A stretch of 64,000 nt of DNA from Centropus unirufus (taxonomy: Eukaryota; Chordata; Aves; Cuculiformes; Centropidae). The position numbers and the translations under genes are program-made. The notes under the pieces are model-generated. The model had not been told where the DNA came from and ran no database searches. It was given only the letters and a program-made list of their open reading frames with translations. Positions 48,401 to 59,300 of the stretch are shown in pieces. Within the stretch, counting starts at the first letter, position 1. Each line of letters begins with the position of its first letter. Location: the NCBI GenBank assembly GCA_013397695.1, contig VYZI01000086.1, positions 1,764,600 to 1,828,599 of the forward strand, written 5' to 3'.

Positions 48401-51400
48401 GTTAGGATCCATGTACCCAAGTGTAGGAAAGAGCTTCCAAGGAGTGGTGAAATACTTAGAAGTTGACTTGCAAAAGCCCTAAACAACCTGATGGAAATTC
48501 ACCCTGCTTTGAGCAAGGCAATGAGCAAAATGATATCTAGAGGTTCCTCCCAGTCTCTATCATTCTCCAATTCCATGACTGTAATATAGGGAGATACAAA
48601 GGAAAGATCTGAAAAAAAAAAAACGAGTAAAGAGGTCCCCATCAAATGACAAAGATTTACACAAAGCCTCCTCGCAGTGTAGTGTTCTTTTGACTCAGAG
48701 AAGCACCAGGTCCTCTCTCGAAAATTAAGATCCAAGATCTGCTCACTGTTAATCCTTTTGAAACATCTTTAAAACGCAAAGTCATTAAGGGAATCAACAA
48801 CTTTTTAATTCATGATAGAAAAATAAATTATTCTGCAATCTAATTAGCAAGATAATTATTAATTGCAGAGAAACAGATTGCTCTCAGATACCAAAGATGT
48901 TCAAGGGCCTCCGGCACTATTGTTTCTGTACATTGTACTTGCATCAGACACAGGAAACATTAGTACATTGTTCTCAAAACACAACTTTTCTCAAAAAAAA
49001 GTTTAAAGAAAATTATTTGTTCCTAAAAGACGAAAAACTATGTTAGCTAAACATAGCACATAAACTATGGGTTCTACCAGGAAAAGGGAGTCACCTCCTG
49101 TAAATCCATCCCAAATCTAATAGCTAGAATATGTTAAGATCCAGAACTCATAAAAGCACTTGCAGAGATGAAGGGTGGGTGACATTTGTAGCCTGACACA
49201 GATGTGTACTCTTTATAACCAGTAAAGGGAAATGAGAGCTATTACATAACAGTCCATCTTAGACTCTGTAAGTTCTATAGGAGATCTGAGGAATCATAAT
49301 GGAAGTATTCAGTACGTAAAGGGAGTGCAGGATGGCTGGTGCAGCTGGGGATGTCTGTGTGAAGACATCTTAAATTAATCCTGCCCAACACATCCAGAAG
49401 GCAGAGCTTTCAGTTTGATAATCAATGGCTAGAACTTCGCTCCATCACATAACACTTGTACCTTCAGATTACTGTACAAGTATGAGAGAGTCATCTTATA
49501 TCCAGGTGTCACTGAAGGAAAAGAAAAGGACAATAAAGTGCAACCAAAGCAATAACCAACAGGCATGAGTTCTCCCTTCATACCTACCTCCTTTTCATTC
49601 ACCCATCCACCCTCTCTTTCCAACCAATCTCTCAAGTTTCTCAAACAGGGAAATGCAAAAATATCATAAAAGTGTAAAAAGTCTATTTCTAAAGTCCAGC
49701 ATCCTCTAAATACAAAGTCTACTCCATTACCAAATATCCTCCTCCCACCCTCTGTCATTACTATTCCCTTCAATTAAAACACAATACCCTTCTTCCTCCA
49801 GAAAGTGTCCTTATAGTACACAATGCACTTGATGACTGAGCCCATGGGAACTCGGTTGATGAGCTGGTTTCTCATTGGGGGCAAAGGTGGGTTGAAATGA
49901 ATCTTCAAGCCAAGAGCTGGGGGAATGGCACTGATCACGTATTTTCCCTGGAAAAGAAATTAAACATAAGCCATATATATTCTGCACTACTTCATTCTAA
50001 GTATATTACTCTAATAATTTTGGCATGCATCTGGGGAGGCTGCAGGGCGTATCTTCTGAAGCAATTTTGGCATTTAGCATAAGAATTGCAAAACTGAAGC
50101 CTCACAAAAAAACCTGGTTGTTAAACAACAAACAAGCATTATATAAACAGCCATCTGTTCTAATGATGGGTGGTTGCTCTTTCCCCAGTGCTTGAAAAAA
50201 AGCCAGTGGAAAGATTTCCTGTTTTACAGCAGTCCATCAGTCTCCCTTCCATCTGGACTCCTCTGTTACAACTTGGAAGCAAAGCCTGAAAATATTTTTC
50301 ATGGAAAGTTTATCACTAAGCTACATTTTTGTGTTCACTTTACAACCATGCTTTAATTTGGAATGTAACTGAACGCTAGAAGAGATGCTAAGGAAGGAAG
50401 AGTTAGAATATACACTCTGCTTTTCTGACATCACTTTGAAGCTCTATCATTGCTCTTAGTCAGAGATAATTAGAAAATGTGATTTTTATCTCAAGACCAC
50501 TTTAATCTCTATTACATTTTAGTAAAGAATCTTTGAGAAGACAAAAAAAGAAAAGCTAAAGGTTTTCTAGCCATCCCAACACAAACATTTCTTTAACTGT
50601 TAAGAGTTCCTTTACCTCATATAATTCATGATCTAAGGTTTCCACTGTGACACTTTCACCCGATTGGTCAATGCGGATGACTGGCTTCCTCAGCTTCACT
50701 CGGCTTCCCAGGTGTTCCATTATTTTCTCACTGATCTGGCCAGCACCCCCAACAAACTTCCTCTCCTGAAAGGAGAAAACCTACAACTTGGCAAAAGAGA
50801 ATCAGCAGTGTGATGCGTGTGAAGCATGTGTCAGGATAAATGTTTTGCTTGGTGTTCAGAATAAATCCTGCTCTTCCATTGCTATCAAACCTTTTCAGTG
50901 GGAAATTTCAGCAGTCTCAATAAGTCCCTTCCCCTTTCAGTGAACTCCTCAAATATTTTCAATTTTTGACCACCAGCCAATACCAGAATGATCAGTAACC
51001 TCATGAGAAAATTCCTTCTTGCATCATCTCCAAATGGATTCCACAGGCCTTTGTGAATCAGCAAGATTACTGAAAAGCACTTAAACATATAAATCCTTCT
51101 CTGAGTTCACTCTTATCCCTGCAGAGATCTGTACATCGGAAGTAGGAACCGTGATCCTCATAATAAGAAGTGACATAGTTCACACCCAACACATACCCTG
51201 CAGTATGTAATCTAACCTAACATAACCTCAAATCGCCTCTTAAATAACATAGAATTGCAATAATATTTTATGCAATGTATATACAGTTACATTATCTAAA
51301 ATGATTGCTTTTCTATGCATGTTTATGTATTTTAATATGCTTTAATATAGTCTTTCTATTTTTAGTTATTTATTTATGATAAAATTATTTGCATTTCTCA

Positions 51401-54400
51401 AGTGCAAGACCATCAACAGAGTCTTTCTTGAAGTGCAGAGGCAGCATAGTACATAAAGTACTAGTACATAAAATTTCAAACATTTCAGAGCCATGCCACA
51501 TTCAAGCAAGCATGTTCACTATCCTTAGGCCGATTCTAAAATCTTAACACTTTTAATCCTGGAAGCTAGTATCTTTAGGAACACAGTTCTGGGTAACATT
51601 TTCAGTATTAATTTAGAGCACTCTGCACATTCCTGCAGGTAACACTGTCATCCCCATTAGCACTTCTGAAGTGGCAAGGCTGGCTTCAGAAATAAGCATA
51701 TGTAATACTTTATTTTTTTCAAGTGGAAAAACAAAGTATGTGTTATAATCAGAGCCCCAAAGGAAGCCAGATTCAGAAACTGATACAAATCTGATCCCCA
51801 GGGAAATGCCTTCGGCATGAAATAGCCTTCAACATTAGTTTTGCAAGATCCAGATTAATGTGTAAACAAATAGTACTACTTATCAATGTGCTACTCGTTC
51901 AAAAATCACGGATGTGTCAGTTGGCCCTCTGGACTAAAATAAACAAATGAAAGAACACATTTAAAACAGGGTCTGTCATGAGCAGCAGAAGCTGCAGCTG
52001 ACAATACCTGCCCTCCATTTGTCGTTGAGAATATCCTTGTTGTCCCTCCACATTGCTTCACATACCACAAAAACCAAAGGGCAGAGACCTCGTGGGGTTC
52101 AGAAGTGACATCCACATTCACAAACAGAGTTGCGAAACTCTTGGCAGCACTGCAACAAAGACAAGAAAGGGAATTAACTTGACAGCTGAAGAAGAGTGAC
52201 AATGCTGCTCTTTAGTAGGGGAGAGGCTTTGTCAACCTCTTCTTTAGCTGAGGGTGAAAGATTCATTAATTCCAGTTGAAATAGGACGTATCAACTCCTT
52301 TTATATAACATTTTAATGTAAAATATGATCAACTATGAAAGATATCTTGTCTAATGGGAAAATTAGTATCTGTATTGATTAATATTTCATAAGTAGAAGG
52401 TATTAGATGGTGGTTCAGTCCTCCTAGTTTCTGCTGCCCTCGTCTATTGCTCTTCAGTATTCAGTTCCCCAATTTCTTGTGGTGTTTTACCTAGGAATGG
52501 CAATATGATTTCAACTGAGAGCACACTGAGTATTTCCAAGCATGCAATTTTAGCCAAAAGCAAATATATTCAGTCTGCTAGATGAGAGGAAATAGTAGAA
52601 GATTATCCTTCAGGTTCATTACCCTCCAGGATGGGACATTTCTACAGTATGTTACCTAAATATTGAACTGGGCAAATCAGGCTGAGATGCACATATAAAA
52701 TCTGAAAAGCATCTTGGAATTTATGAAGGCCGACAGTTATGCCAATATTCAGGTAAAATGTCAAATCTTGTTCCATCAGAAGTTGAAAAAATATGACTGT
52801 AGTCACGTGAGCTACTGGATATTTCAGGACCACTGATGCGTAGTGTTTTGCTAACTTAGCTAGTTGCTTACTATCAGAGGTTCATATGGCCAGCAGAACC
52901 ACCAGCACACGTTTCTTTTTGTTTTTAATGAACATGGACGGCAATACAAATGAAAAATACTTTCTATATGCTTTTGTACAACAGTCACTCTTATTAAAGC
53001 AAAACAACCTTTTTTTGTACCAGAGCCTACTTTCCATTAGCAATGATTTTGTTGCTCTTTAGGGGCTGACTGGAGCCATAAAAATGCCCCTGTGAAGAAC
53101 AGAAACAGCTTGAGTGGGTGCTAGCAGGGCTCTGCACCACGTTGGTGCAGGTTTGTATAACCCGCAAGTGAAGTGCTTAGCAGTCCTGAAGAGGTCACTG
53201 TTGAAATCAACCTGCTTTACAGCAAGGCAGAATTAATGTATTGGTTGTTTTGTTTTTTTCTTCAGTGCAAAGAAAACCAATCAAGCTGTTGTTGAATGGC
53301 AAGTAAGGAAAAATTGCTTTGGTGTATACATAAAAACAAGAAGCATTTTCAATTTCCCCTGAGTGGTGTGTAGTGCTGCAGTTAAAGAATAGAATGACGG
53401 GTGTTAAGGTGATTTAGTGTTATTTCAAGATAAATGTTACTTTTATAGCACTTTGGTAAAACCTGCTGGTCCAAACCAGAATAAATGTGCATTGTTCCAT
53501 CAAAAGTTTGATTCAAAAACCTTCTGCAGCCAGGGCATTTCTCTTTCGAAGGTTAAACACACATTAAATAGAGGAAAAGTGCACGAAACAGATGCAAGTA
53601 CTGCTCATCTCTACAGAATTAACACATCCCAAATACATTCTCTTTTTACCTTTATTTTAGTCTTAAAAGTTATGGAGATATAACAGAATCTTCTGTGTGT
53701 GCTGACAGCTGTTGTGGTCCATTATTACAAGATTTTCTCACCCAATTTCTTTAAAAAGGGTGTTTTCTAGTTATAGGTGTTTATTTGTTTGCAAAGCAGA
53801 AATGCATATTTGGAGCTCTAAGGCATATAAATATAAGCTATTATATACAGTATTAAAGAGTTTCTTACTTTGTCCAGCAAATTTTATCTATGAAATCTTG
53901 CATAGTCATTTTGTCCCATTCTTCTGCATGTGGAGCCTTCCACGGGGCTTCACTGGGAATCTAAGGAGACACACAGGATCATTCATCAGCAAATGAATGA
54001 GTGGCATAAGGAAGACAACAAACACAAGCTCATCTTTACATGGTAATTCACCCTACAAATTCCTGACAGGTAATACAGTGAACTGAATGCTTCTAGGGTT
54101 CTTTGTTGTTTGCCTGCTTGTTTTAAGATACTTATTTTTCAATTGAAGAATAGAAAATAGTTTTAGTGTTAAGGACTTTGCCTAGAAAGTCCTAGGGAAT
54201 GTTTCTGAGTTATTCCATATTTCTTCCATTCCTGCAAGTAACAGCAACCTTTTATCAAAGTCTCGTATGTTTTCTATTGACTGAGTTAGACTACTGGTAA
54301 GAAACTAAACTAAAATGGACTTGAATTTGAGGGTGGAGAAGGACATAAATTTTAGTTCTACAAGCCTGTTAAAACACTACTTACCAAATCATCAGGCAAA

Positions 54401-54800
54401 GTGCTAAAAATCACGTGCAGAAAGCCTAATGTTCATACAACCAGAAAAACGAGGTTACAACTGCAAACAGCCACAGCAGCACAGCATTCAGAAGAGCTTG
54501 CCAGGTTGCCATTCATACCTGTGCTCTGACCATCAGTGCATACCAAAATACATGGCATGATGCTGCTCTTGCCAGCACCGCGCTTGTACAAGCTAGAGCA
54601 GCTTTGCCTATGTCCATCCTAGTCCTACCTTCGCTCTGTCCCTTATGGAGACAAAGCTGAGCTGAGACAATCACCTGCAACTCCTCATGCCATACCTCCT
54701 TTCCCATTTCGTCCATGGTCCTCCATAGGTTGTTGTAGTCCAGGTAGGCCAATGGATTCCACATAGGAGGGAATGGACCTTTAAAGGGGTAAGACTTACC
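39296..54800 (-). CDS. MAOB: Monoamine oxidase B-type gene, exons 4-15 (5' partial)
   Basis: Second flavin monoamine oxidase, on the - strand and convergent with the first. Twelve exons in transcript order: 54800-54696, 53960-53869, 52149-52008, 50765-50616, 49947-49788, 48373-48277, 47511-47458, 43841-43784, 42832-42735, 41612-41501, 39887-39825, 39451-39296. They total 1287 coding bases, 428 residues, ending in TGA. Every exon length equals that of the + strand gene. Conserved: YPFKGPFPPMWNP entrance loop, RIFSTTNGGQ, Lys in [19 protein letters not shown] with the FAD Cys, SGYMEG, and a C-terminal membrane helix. Exon 8 (FNPPLPPMRNQ) and YCGTMII in exon 9 are MAOB-type; exon 6 has Phe where human MAOB has Ile199, and exon 9 has Leu where human MAOB has Tyr326. 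Exons 1-3 lie beyond 64000; none was found in 54801-64000. The B label rests on those residues and on synteny. Confidence 0.94.
39825..39887 (-). CDS. MAOB: MAOB exon 14 (63 bp)
   Basis: Acceptor ttttcag, donor GTAAGT. Encodes ILFAMRKIPESEIWKPEPES plus Ile, like human MAOB [20 protein letters not shown]. Confidence 0.94.
40790..40912 (+). mobile_element. Possible CR1 relic in MAOB intron 13
   Basis: Contains ggctagatgaaccctccaga followed by tctcttccaggctgacatct, resembling a decayed CR1 3' end (tagatgatctccagaggtct...ttccaacct). Divergent, so only tentative. It lies antisense to the MAOB gene. Confidence 0.4.
41501..41612 (-). CDS. MAOB: MAOB exon 13 (112 bp)
   Basis: Donor GTACGG; acceptor ccag preceded by ccct. 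Encodes IIRQPVGRIYFAGTETATEW, then SGYMEGAVQAGERAARE, with the second cage Tyr. Very similar in DNA to the + strand exon 13. Confidence 0.96.
42735..42832 (-). CDS. MAOB: MAOB exon 12 (98 bp), covalent FAD site
   Basis: Acceptor tttacag, donor GTACGG. Encodes [20 protein letters not shown], then AYFPPGIMTQYG. The Cys of SGGCY is the FAD attachment residue (Cys397 in human MAOB). The motif is complete and typical. Confidence 0.96.
43784..43841 (-). CDS. MAOB: MAOB exon 11 (58 bp)
   Basis: Acceptor tcttgcag, donor GTAAGC. After completing an Arg codon from exon 10 it encodes RTRLCELYSRVLGLEEALH, matching KKLCELYAKVLGSLEALE of human MAOB. The usual KK pair is RTR here. Confidence 0.93.
43842..47457 (-). 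other. MAOB intron 10 (3.6 kb)
   Basis: GT-AG intron. It contains an AAT-rich simple stretch near 44686-44710. Chance open frames include 46414-46845 on the + strand (143 codons, no recognisable motifs). No transposon or RNA recognised. Confidence 0.65.
47458..47511 (-). CDS. MAOB: MAOB exon 10 (54 bp)
   Basis: Acceptor tttttacag, donor GTAAGT. Encodes FILARKCRRLTGLTKEER; FILARK and LTKEER match human MAOB. Confidence 0.93.
48277..48373 (-). CDS. MAOB: MAOB exon 9 (97 bp)
   Basis: Acceptor taacacag, donor GTAAGA. Encodes YCGTMIIEDEDAAIGLTLDD, then TKPDGSFPAIIG. GTM is MAOB-type. The residue before TLDD is Leu, where human MAOB has Tyr326 and human MAOA Ile335. AIM becomes AII. Confidence 0.95.
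49788..49947 (-). CDS. MAOB: MAOB exon 8 (160 bp)
   Basis: Acceptor ttttccag, donor GTATTG. Encodes GKYVISAIPPALGLKIHFNP, then PLPPMRNQLINRVPMGSVIK and CIVYYKDTFWRKK. FNPPLP-MRNQ and CIVYYK-FWRKK are MAOB-type, the best sequence basis for the B label. The Lys of GLKIHF is the flavin-side Lys. Confidence 0.96.
50616..50765 (-). CDS. MAOB: MAOB exon 7 (150 bp)
   Basis: Acceptor cctttcag, donor GTAAAG. Encodes ERKFVGGAGQISEKIMEHLG, then a segment ending VTVETLDHELYE. It keeps the Val of KFVGG that the + strand gene has lost; the usual GGSGQ is GGAGQ. Confidence 0.95.
52008..52149 (-). CDS. MAOB: MAOB exon 6 (142 bp)
   Basis: Acceptor tgttgcag, donor GTATTG. Encodes AAKSFATLFVNVDVTSEPHE, VSALWFLWYVKQCGG and TTRIFSTTNGGQ. 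The Phe in RIFS is at the human MAOB Ile199 position, i.e. MAOA-like (bovine MAOB is also reported to have Phe there); STTNGGQ is MAOB-like. Confidence 0.95.
53869..53960 (-). CDS. MAOB: MAOB exon 5 (92 bp)
   Basis: Acceptor ctccttag, donor GTAAGA. Encodes IPSEAPWKAPHAEEWDKMTM, then QDFIDKICWT. PWKAP is MAOB-like. The final codon is split after two bases and completed as Asn by exon 6. Confidence 0.95.
54696..54800 (-). CDS. MAOB: MAOB exon 4 (105 bp)
   Basis: On the - strand: acceptor cttttag, donor GTATGG. Encodes GKSYPFKGPFPPMWNPLAYL, then DYNNLWRTMDEMGKE. The entrance-loop motif is normal here, in contrast to the + strand paralogue. First MAOB exon in the window in transcript order. Confidence 0.96.
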
Positions 54801-54892
54801 CTAAAAGACAAAGAAAATACCAAAGAAACATCATAAAAACTACATACAAACATAGTCATCTGTGCAACACTGCACCAAATCATTCCAGAAGA

Positions 54893-54930
54893 AGAAGAAG
54901 GCACAAATTCACTAGAAGAAGGCACAAATT
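54893..54930. repeat. 17-bp direct repeat next to a CR1 fragment
   Basis: agaagaaggcacaaatt at 54893-54909 recurs exactly at 54914-54930 (21-bp period). It precedes the CR1 fragment by about 30 bases. Both copies are on the same side, so it is a tandem duplication, not a target-site duplication. Confidence 0.8.
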
Positions 54931-54959
54931 TAATCAATACACGTAACAGTAGCTTCTGT

Positions 54960-55215
54960 ATGTGCACACAGAACAAGAGGCAGTGAGCACAAACTGAAAC
55001 ACAGGAGGTTCCTTCCGAACATCAGGAAATATTTTTTCACTGTGAGGACGACTGAGCCCTGGCACAGGTTGCCAAGAGAAGGTGTGGAGTCTCCATCCTT
55101 GGAAATATTCAATGGCCACCTTGATATGGTCCTGGGAAGCTGGCTCTAGGTGTTGAACAAGACGATCTCCAGAAGTCCCGTCTCAACCTCACCCATTCTG
55201 TGATCCATTCATTCT
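54960..55215 (+). mobile_element. CR1 3'-UTR fragment in MAOB intron 3
   Basis: Runs from an aggaggttccttccgaacat block through ttcactgtgaggacgactga, tggcacaggttgccaagaga and atccttggaaatattcaatg to caacctcacccattctgtga: the ordered blocks of a CR1 3' region. Antisense to the surrounding MAOB gene. Preceded by a 21-bp-period short duplication at 54893-54930. Confidence 0.85.
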
Positions 55216-56289
55216 GCATGTAAGACTTAAAGGGTGACACACAAGTGAATTAAGTCAGTTTTCTGTAGAACTGGTGCTGCCTTGTATCTTCAAAGCATTA
55301 TAAGGGGCACTTCTGCAGTAGAGACACTGAGATCAGACCAAAAAATGAGATGGAAGAGCATTGCTCAACTGAGATTAAAAATGGCTATTTTTTACCAAAG
55401 GTCATATGTTACATTTTTCTTCTCAATGTGCATAGAAAGGCTGAACTGTTAATTGCATTTAATCGTGTTTTTTACCTTTCAAAATCAGACAAAAGCAACT
55501 GTGATAAGCTTTATTATACACCAAAAAAATAGCTCATAGGCCTTCCTGGAAAAGAATGGTTTCAGCTAACCTAAAAATCCCCAGCCCTACAGAAAATGTA
55601 ACATTTACTACTAATAAGTCATTCTTCCAATTCAACACCTCTGGCCATAAATTCCAGAAAGTGATAGTGTAGCCCATATAAATGTCTTAATTACATCTTT
55701 ATGTAATTAATATTTAGATTTTATATATCTCCACTACTAGATATTCAGAAAGTCTAGCTCAATTAAGAGTGGAAGATGAGGTAATTCGTAGAGCTATTAT
55801 ATTTATGTGGTATTTCCCTGGCTGACTATATGAATAGCAGCATAACAGCTTTAAAAATTCACAAAGTAATGCTCATTAGCATTATGTAGCTGCTCATTTT
55901 TTTACAGGGCATTCTGGACTCCATAATACAGACAAACAATAAAGGCATATTGCGTGCCACAGCTGATTTTTCAAAACTTGTATTAAATTCTGTACTTAAA
56001 TGGGCACTCCTTCAGCATGACTATCAGCTGGAAGAAATACCAACCTTTAAAAGATACTCTATGCAGTGCCACACTAATCTATCATTAAAAAACACTCTTG
56101 CTCCAAAAGAGATACATAAAAATGTAATATTTAGAACCAGATAACACCACCACTACAATGCCTTGTTGAGAAGTATCCAAAGACCACCTACACAGAGAAG
56201 TTAGGCTTGATTTGATTTAGTCTCTTTATTAATACTGTGACAGAAAGGGCAGAGAGCACATTATCCAAATCTGCAAGTGTTTGCAAATA

Positions 56290-56390
56290 TAAGAACAGAG
56301 AGTAGAAAGATACAAAGGGATCCTGAAAGACCCAAAACTTCAGCCAGAAAGTCCCTTCTGACCCAAACCATTCTATGAACGTATGATAAC
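56290..56390 (+). mobile_element. Probable CR1 3'-end relic in MAOB intron 3
   Basis: Ends agaaagtcccttctgaccca followed by aaccattctatgaacgtatg, a decayed version of the CR1 terminus (tcccttccaacccaaaccattctatgattctatg). Short and divergent. Confidence 0.55.
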
Positions 56391-59300
56391 CTTGAAAAAA
56401 TGTTGGCTAATAACTTGAGGGCTTCGAATTCAAAGAGAGAGATACTTTGCAAGCAGTAAGACCAAAAATCAAACCTAAGAATAAAAGAAAATTACTTTAC
56501 AAAAAAACTCCCACAGGTTCAAGAAAGTGAAAAAGGAACTCTTTTTTCACCTCGTCTTTGTACAGACATAGGACCCTAATGGAATCCTTGTCAGAAACAC
56601 CAACATAACCAAAGTTACAAGGAAAGTAATGTGTTGGTGGAAAGGATTGTATTCTTTGGTACATGGACGTATGAAGAAATAGTTGCAAATGAACAATTAC
56701 ATTTTTCAGTGCTTTTGAAAAGAGATTATTGTTTGTAAAATGCCCAAACATCAAATTTAAAGAAGTTTTCAATCACAAGTTTTGTCATAGTCAGAGTATA
56801 TCTCCAGTACCTCATGAGAAAAAGGCACCAAGGTCGAAAATCTCATCTTTCCAATTTAAGAATGAACATTACAGTGCATGTTCACAAATACTCCAGAAAA
56901 TGGAGGGTTGTTTGGTTTTTATTTTTTCCCCACTCAGCATAAAGAGAAAGCACATTTCTACACTCAACCATATGAAAAAGTGATAAATTTGATTCAGGAA
57001 AGCATATCCCTGTAGGTGGAGGAGGACTCGATGAGGTCATTTCATCAGAAGCATATGGCCTTGACATGGACATCTGGGTATGATTATGGAATCTCTTAAC
57101 ATAAAATTAATTTGAACTGGGGCACACCTTCACACTCTGCTGCCAAAGGGCTAAGAAGATAAAAAGCTCTCAGACAGAGTACCTTCCTGTCCCAGCTAGT
57201 AACATCTGAACCATGTCAGTGACTACCTTTTAGCCTTTTGGGGCACATTAAAATCCCATAACTTCTATGGCAGTGTGGAGTCAGGTTTAGCATGCCCGAT
57301 TCTTAACCCTGGAGCCACTCTTCACTAGAGTAAATATCATGTAGGTATTCCAAAGTCAGAGCGTATTAGTTTGATTTTGACTACCTAGCTTTTCCCAGAT
57401 TTAGATTTATGAAACACATATACTGCTGTGCTCAAGAAAACCAGGACAGCATCAGAATGAGTTATTCCAATTATTGATTTTGTTCTGAGCCTCCTGCTCT
57501 GCCAGAGGCAATCCTAACTGACTTATCCCCTCTGAGTTAACTCAAGTCTTATGAATTACCTGCGGTGCTTCCTCATCAGCACACGGCTGAGAAACACATA
57601 AAACATATCTTTGTTTTAGTGTTCTTCTATTTCATTGCATTTGAACTGCTGAAAGAGAAAATCTTGGGTATGTCTCTTGTGCAGAAATCTGGGGTGGAAA
57701 GTCTTACAAAGTACAAGAGCAAACTTCAACCTGGAAAAACAAAACCAATCATCAAAGTTAAGGACTATTCTGTGACAGTTACTTTCAAGATCTCCTAAGA
57801 CACTACATAAGGCCTGATCCAAATTTCCTACACAGATAAAACTACAGGACCTGCCAATCAGAATTTTGTTTGAGAAGAGACTGCAGAATAGGCTCGAGAG
57901 AAACATAAATAGCAGCACCAAATAAATACTCCACGTAGCTCTGAGCAGATTCCAAACTGAAATATCTCAGGTCTAGTTCTGGTGAATTTGCACTTTGTGA
58001 ATAGGAAAACTTTTTTGATATTTATGCAAAATTTGCTTATTTCTACTATATTGCTGGGAATAGAATTCTCCATACCACCTGGTGTAGTATGAGCTCTAAA
58101 GAAAAACTAGACACAGATGAAAAATATGCCCCAAGATGTACAAAACAGTTACTTTTCAAATATTTTTTCCAGCACAGTATAAAATCAGCAATAACATCCA
58201 TCCTTTTGGATCTCTTGACATGATATTTCAACACCCATACCATAACACTCAGATTTTCAGGGTTTAGTGGTATTTAAACCGGGCATATATTTATTTTTAG
58301 AAACTGTTACATGATGACACTTGCAATCCTTCCAAAAGCAGAGCACCAACATGAGCAATTGGAGGTCTACCGGCTATTGTATGGGTCACCTGTTGCTTAG
58401 AAAAGCTTTTGCTGCATTACGAGTGAAAGCGTACTAAAGAAGCTGAAACTATAGGGAGGAAAATAAGGCAACCCTGTCATCTCATGAATAAATGAACAGG
58501 GAAATAAGAAATCCAGTGCTTGACACAAATATTACAGATCCCAGTTTGGATTTTCTCATCCATCTGTTTCACATCACCCAATGTTTGGCTTAGTTGCACT
58601 GGACCTATGTAATATATATAGTATAGAAATGGACTTTCTGCATGCATCAGCTCTGTTTCAGGTCAAATAGTTGACACAAGAATAGGGTTGTTATAAGGAG
58701 AAAATACACAGCACAGCAACTGAAAATCAGTAGCCCCTTGAATATCAGCCCTAGAACTTGGGAGGGCATTGGGACCAGACCCCTTCAAACTTCCTCCTGT
58801 GAGAGTGAGTGAATGCTTACCTCAGCAAGGACAAGTTCTGCCAGGAAATATCATCAGTATCTCAGTGCAGAGTGGGATCTCAGGAGAAAGGCTGCTTTTG
58901 CAGGTGCAAGACAACTTCCCTAAACATTATGTACTCGGGTAATGCCTCAGTGGGATGCAGTACTATGAACGGAAGCCCCTGATGCCACCGATTCAGGCAT
59001 TTTTTAAAGCATGGTATAAACATCTATGTGACACCTCCCACCACCCTTCATCCCGCTAGGCTACACAGTCCATTTTAGGCCAGTTAGCTCAATTTCTGAC
59101 TCATTTGGAACACCTTCTCCCTACCACTTGCTGATCCACTGGAAACGAAATTGGAAACCGGAAACCATGATAGCATAGGTTTGCTGGGGAGAAGAGCTGT
59201 CATTTCTACCAGGTCCTCAGAGTGACAGAGTACCTGTTGTTAAGAGGCACTGACCCAATGACCTTGAGTGTCCCCTCCAGTGCATCTGAGAAAAATACTG

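Noticed and set aside
54893..54930. Possible target-site duplication of the nearby CR1
   Set aside because: Both copies lie on the same side of the element, 21 bp apart, so this is a tandem duplication.
56882..57073. - strand frame starting MSMSRPYASDEMTSSSPPPP
   Set aside because: The start looks protein-like, but the rest does not, and there is no splice or homology support inside this intron.
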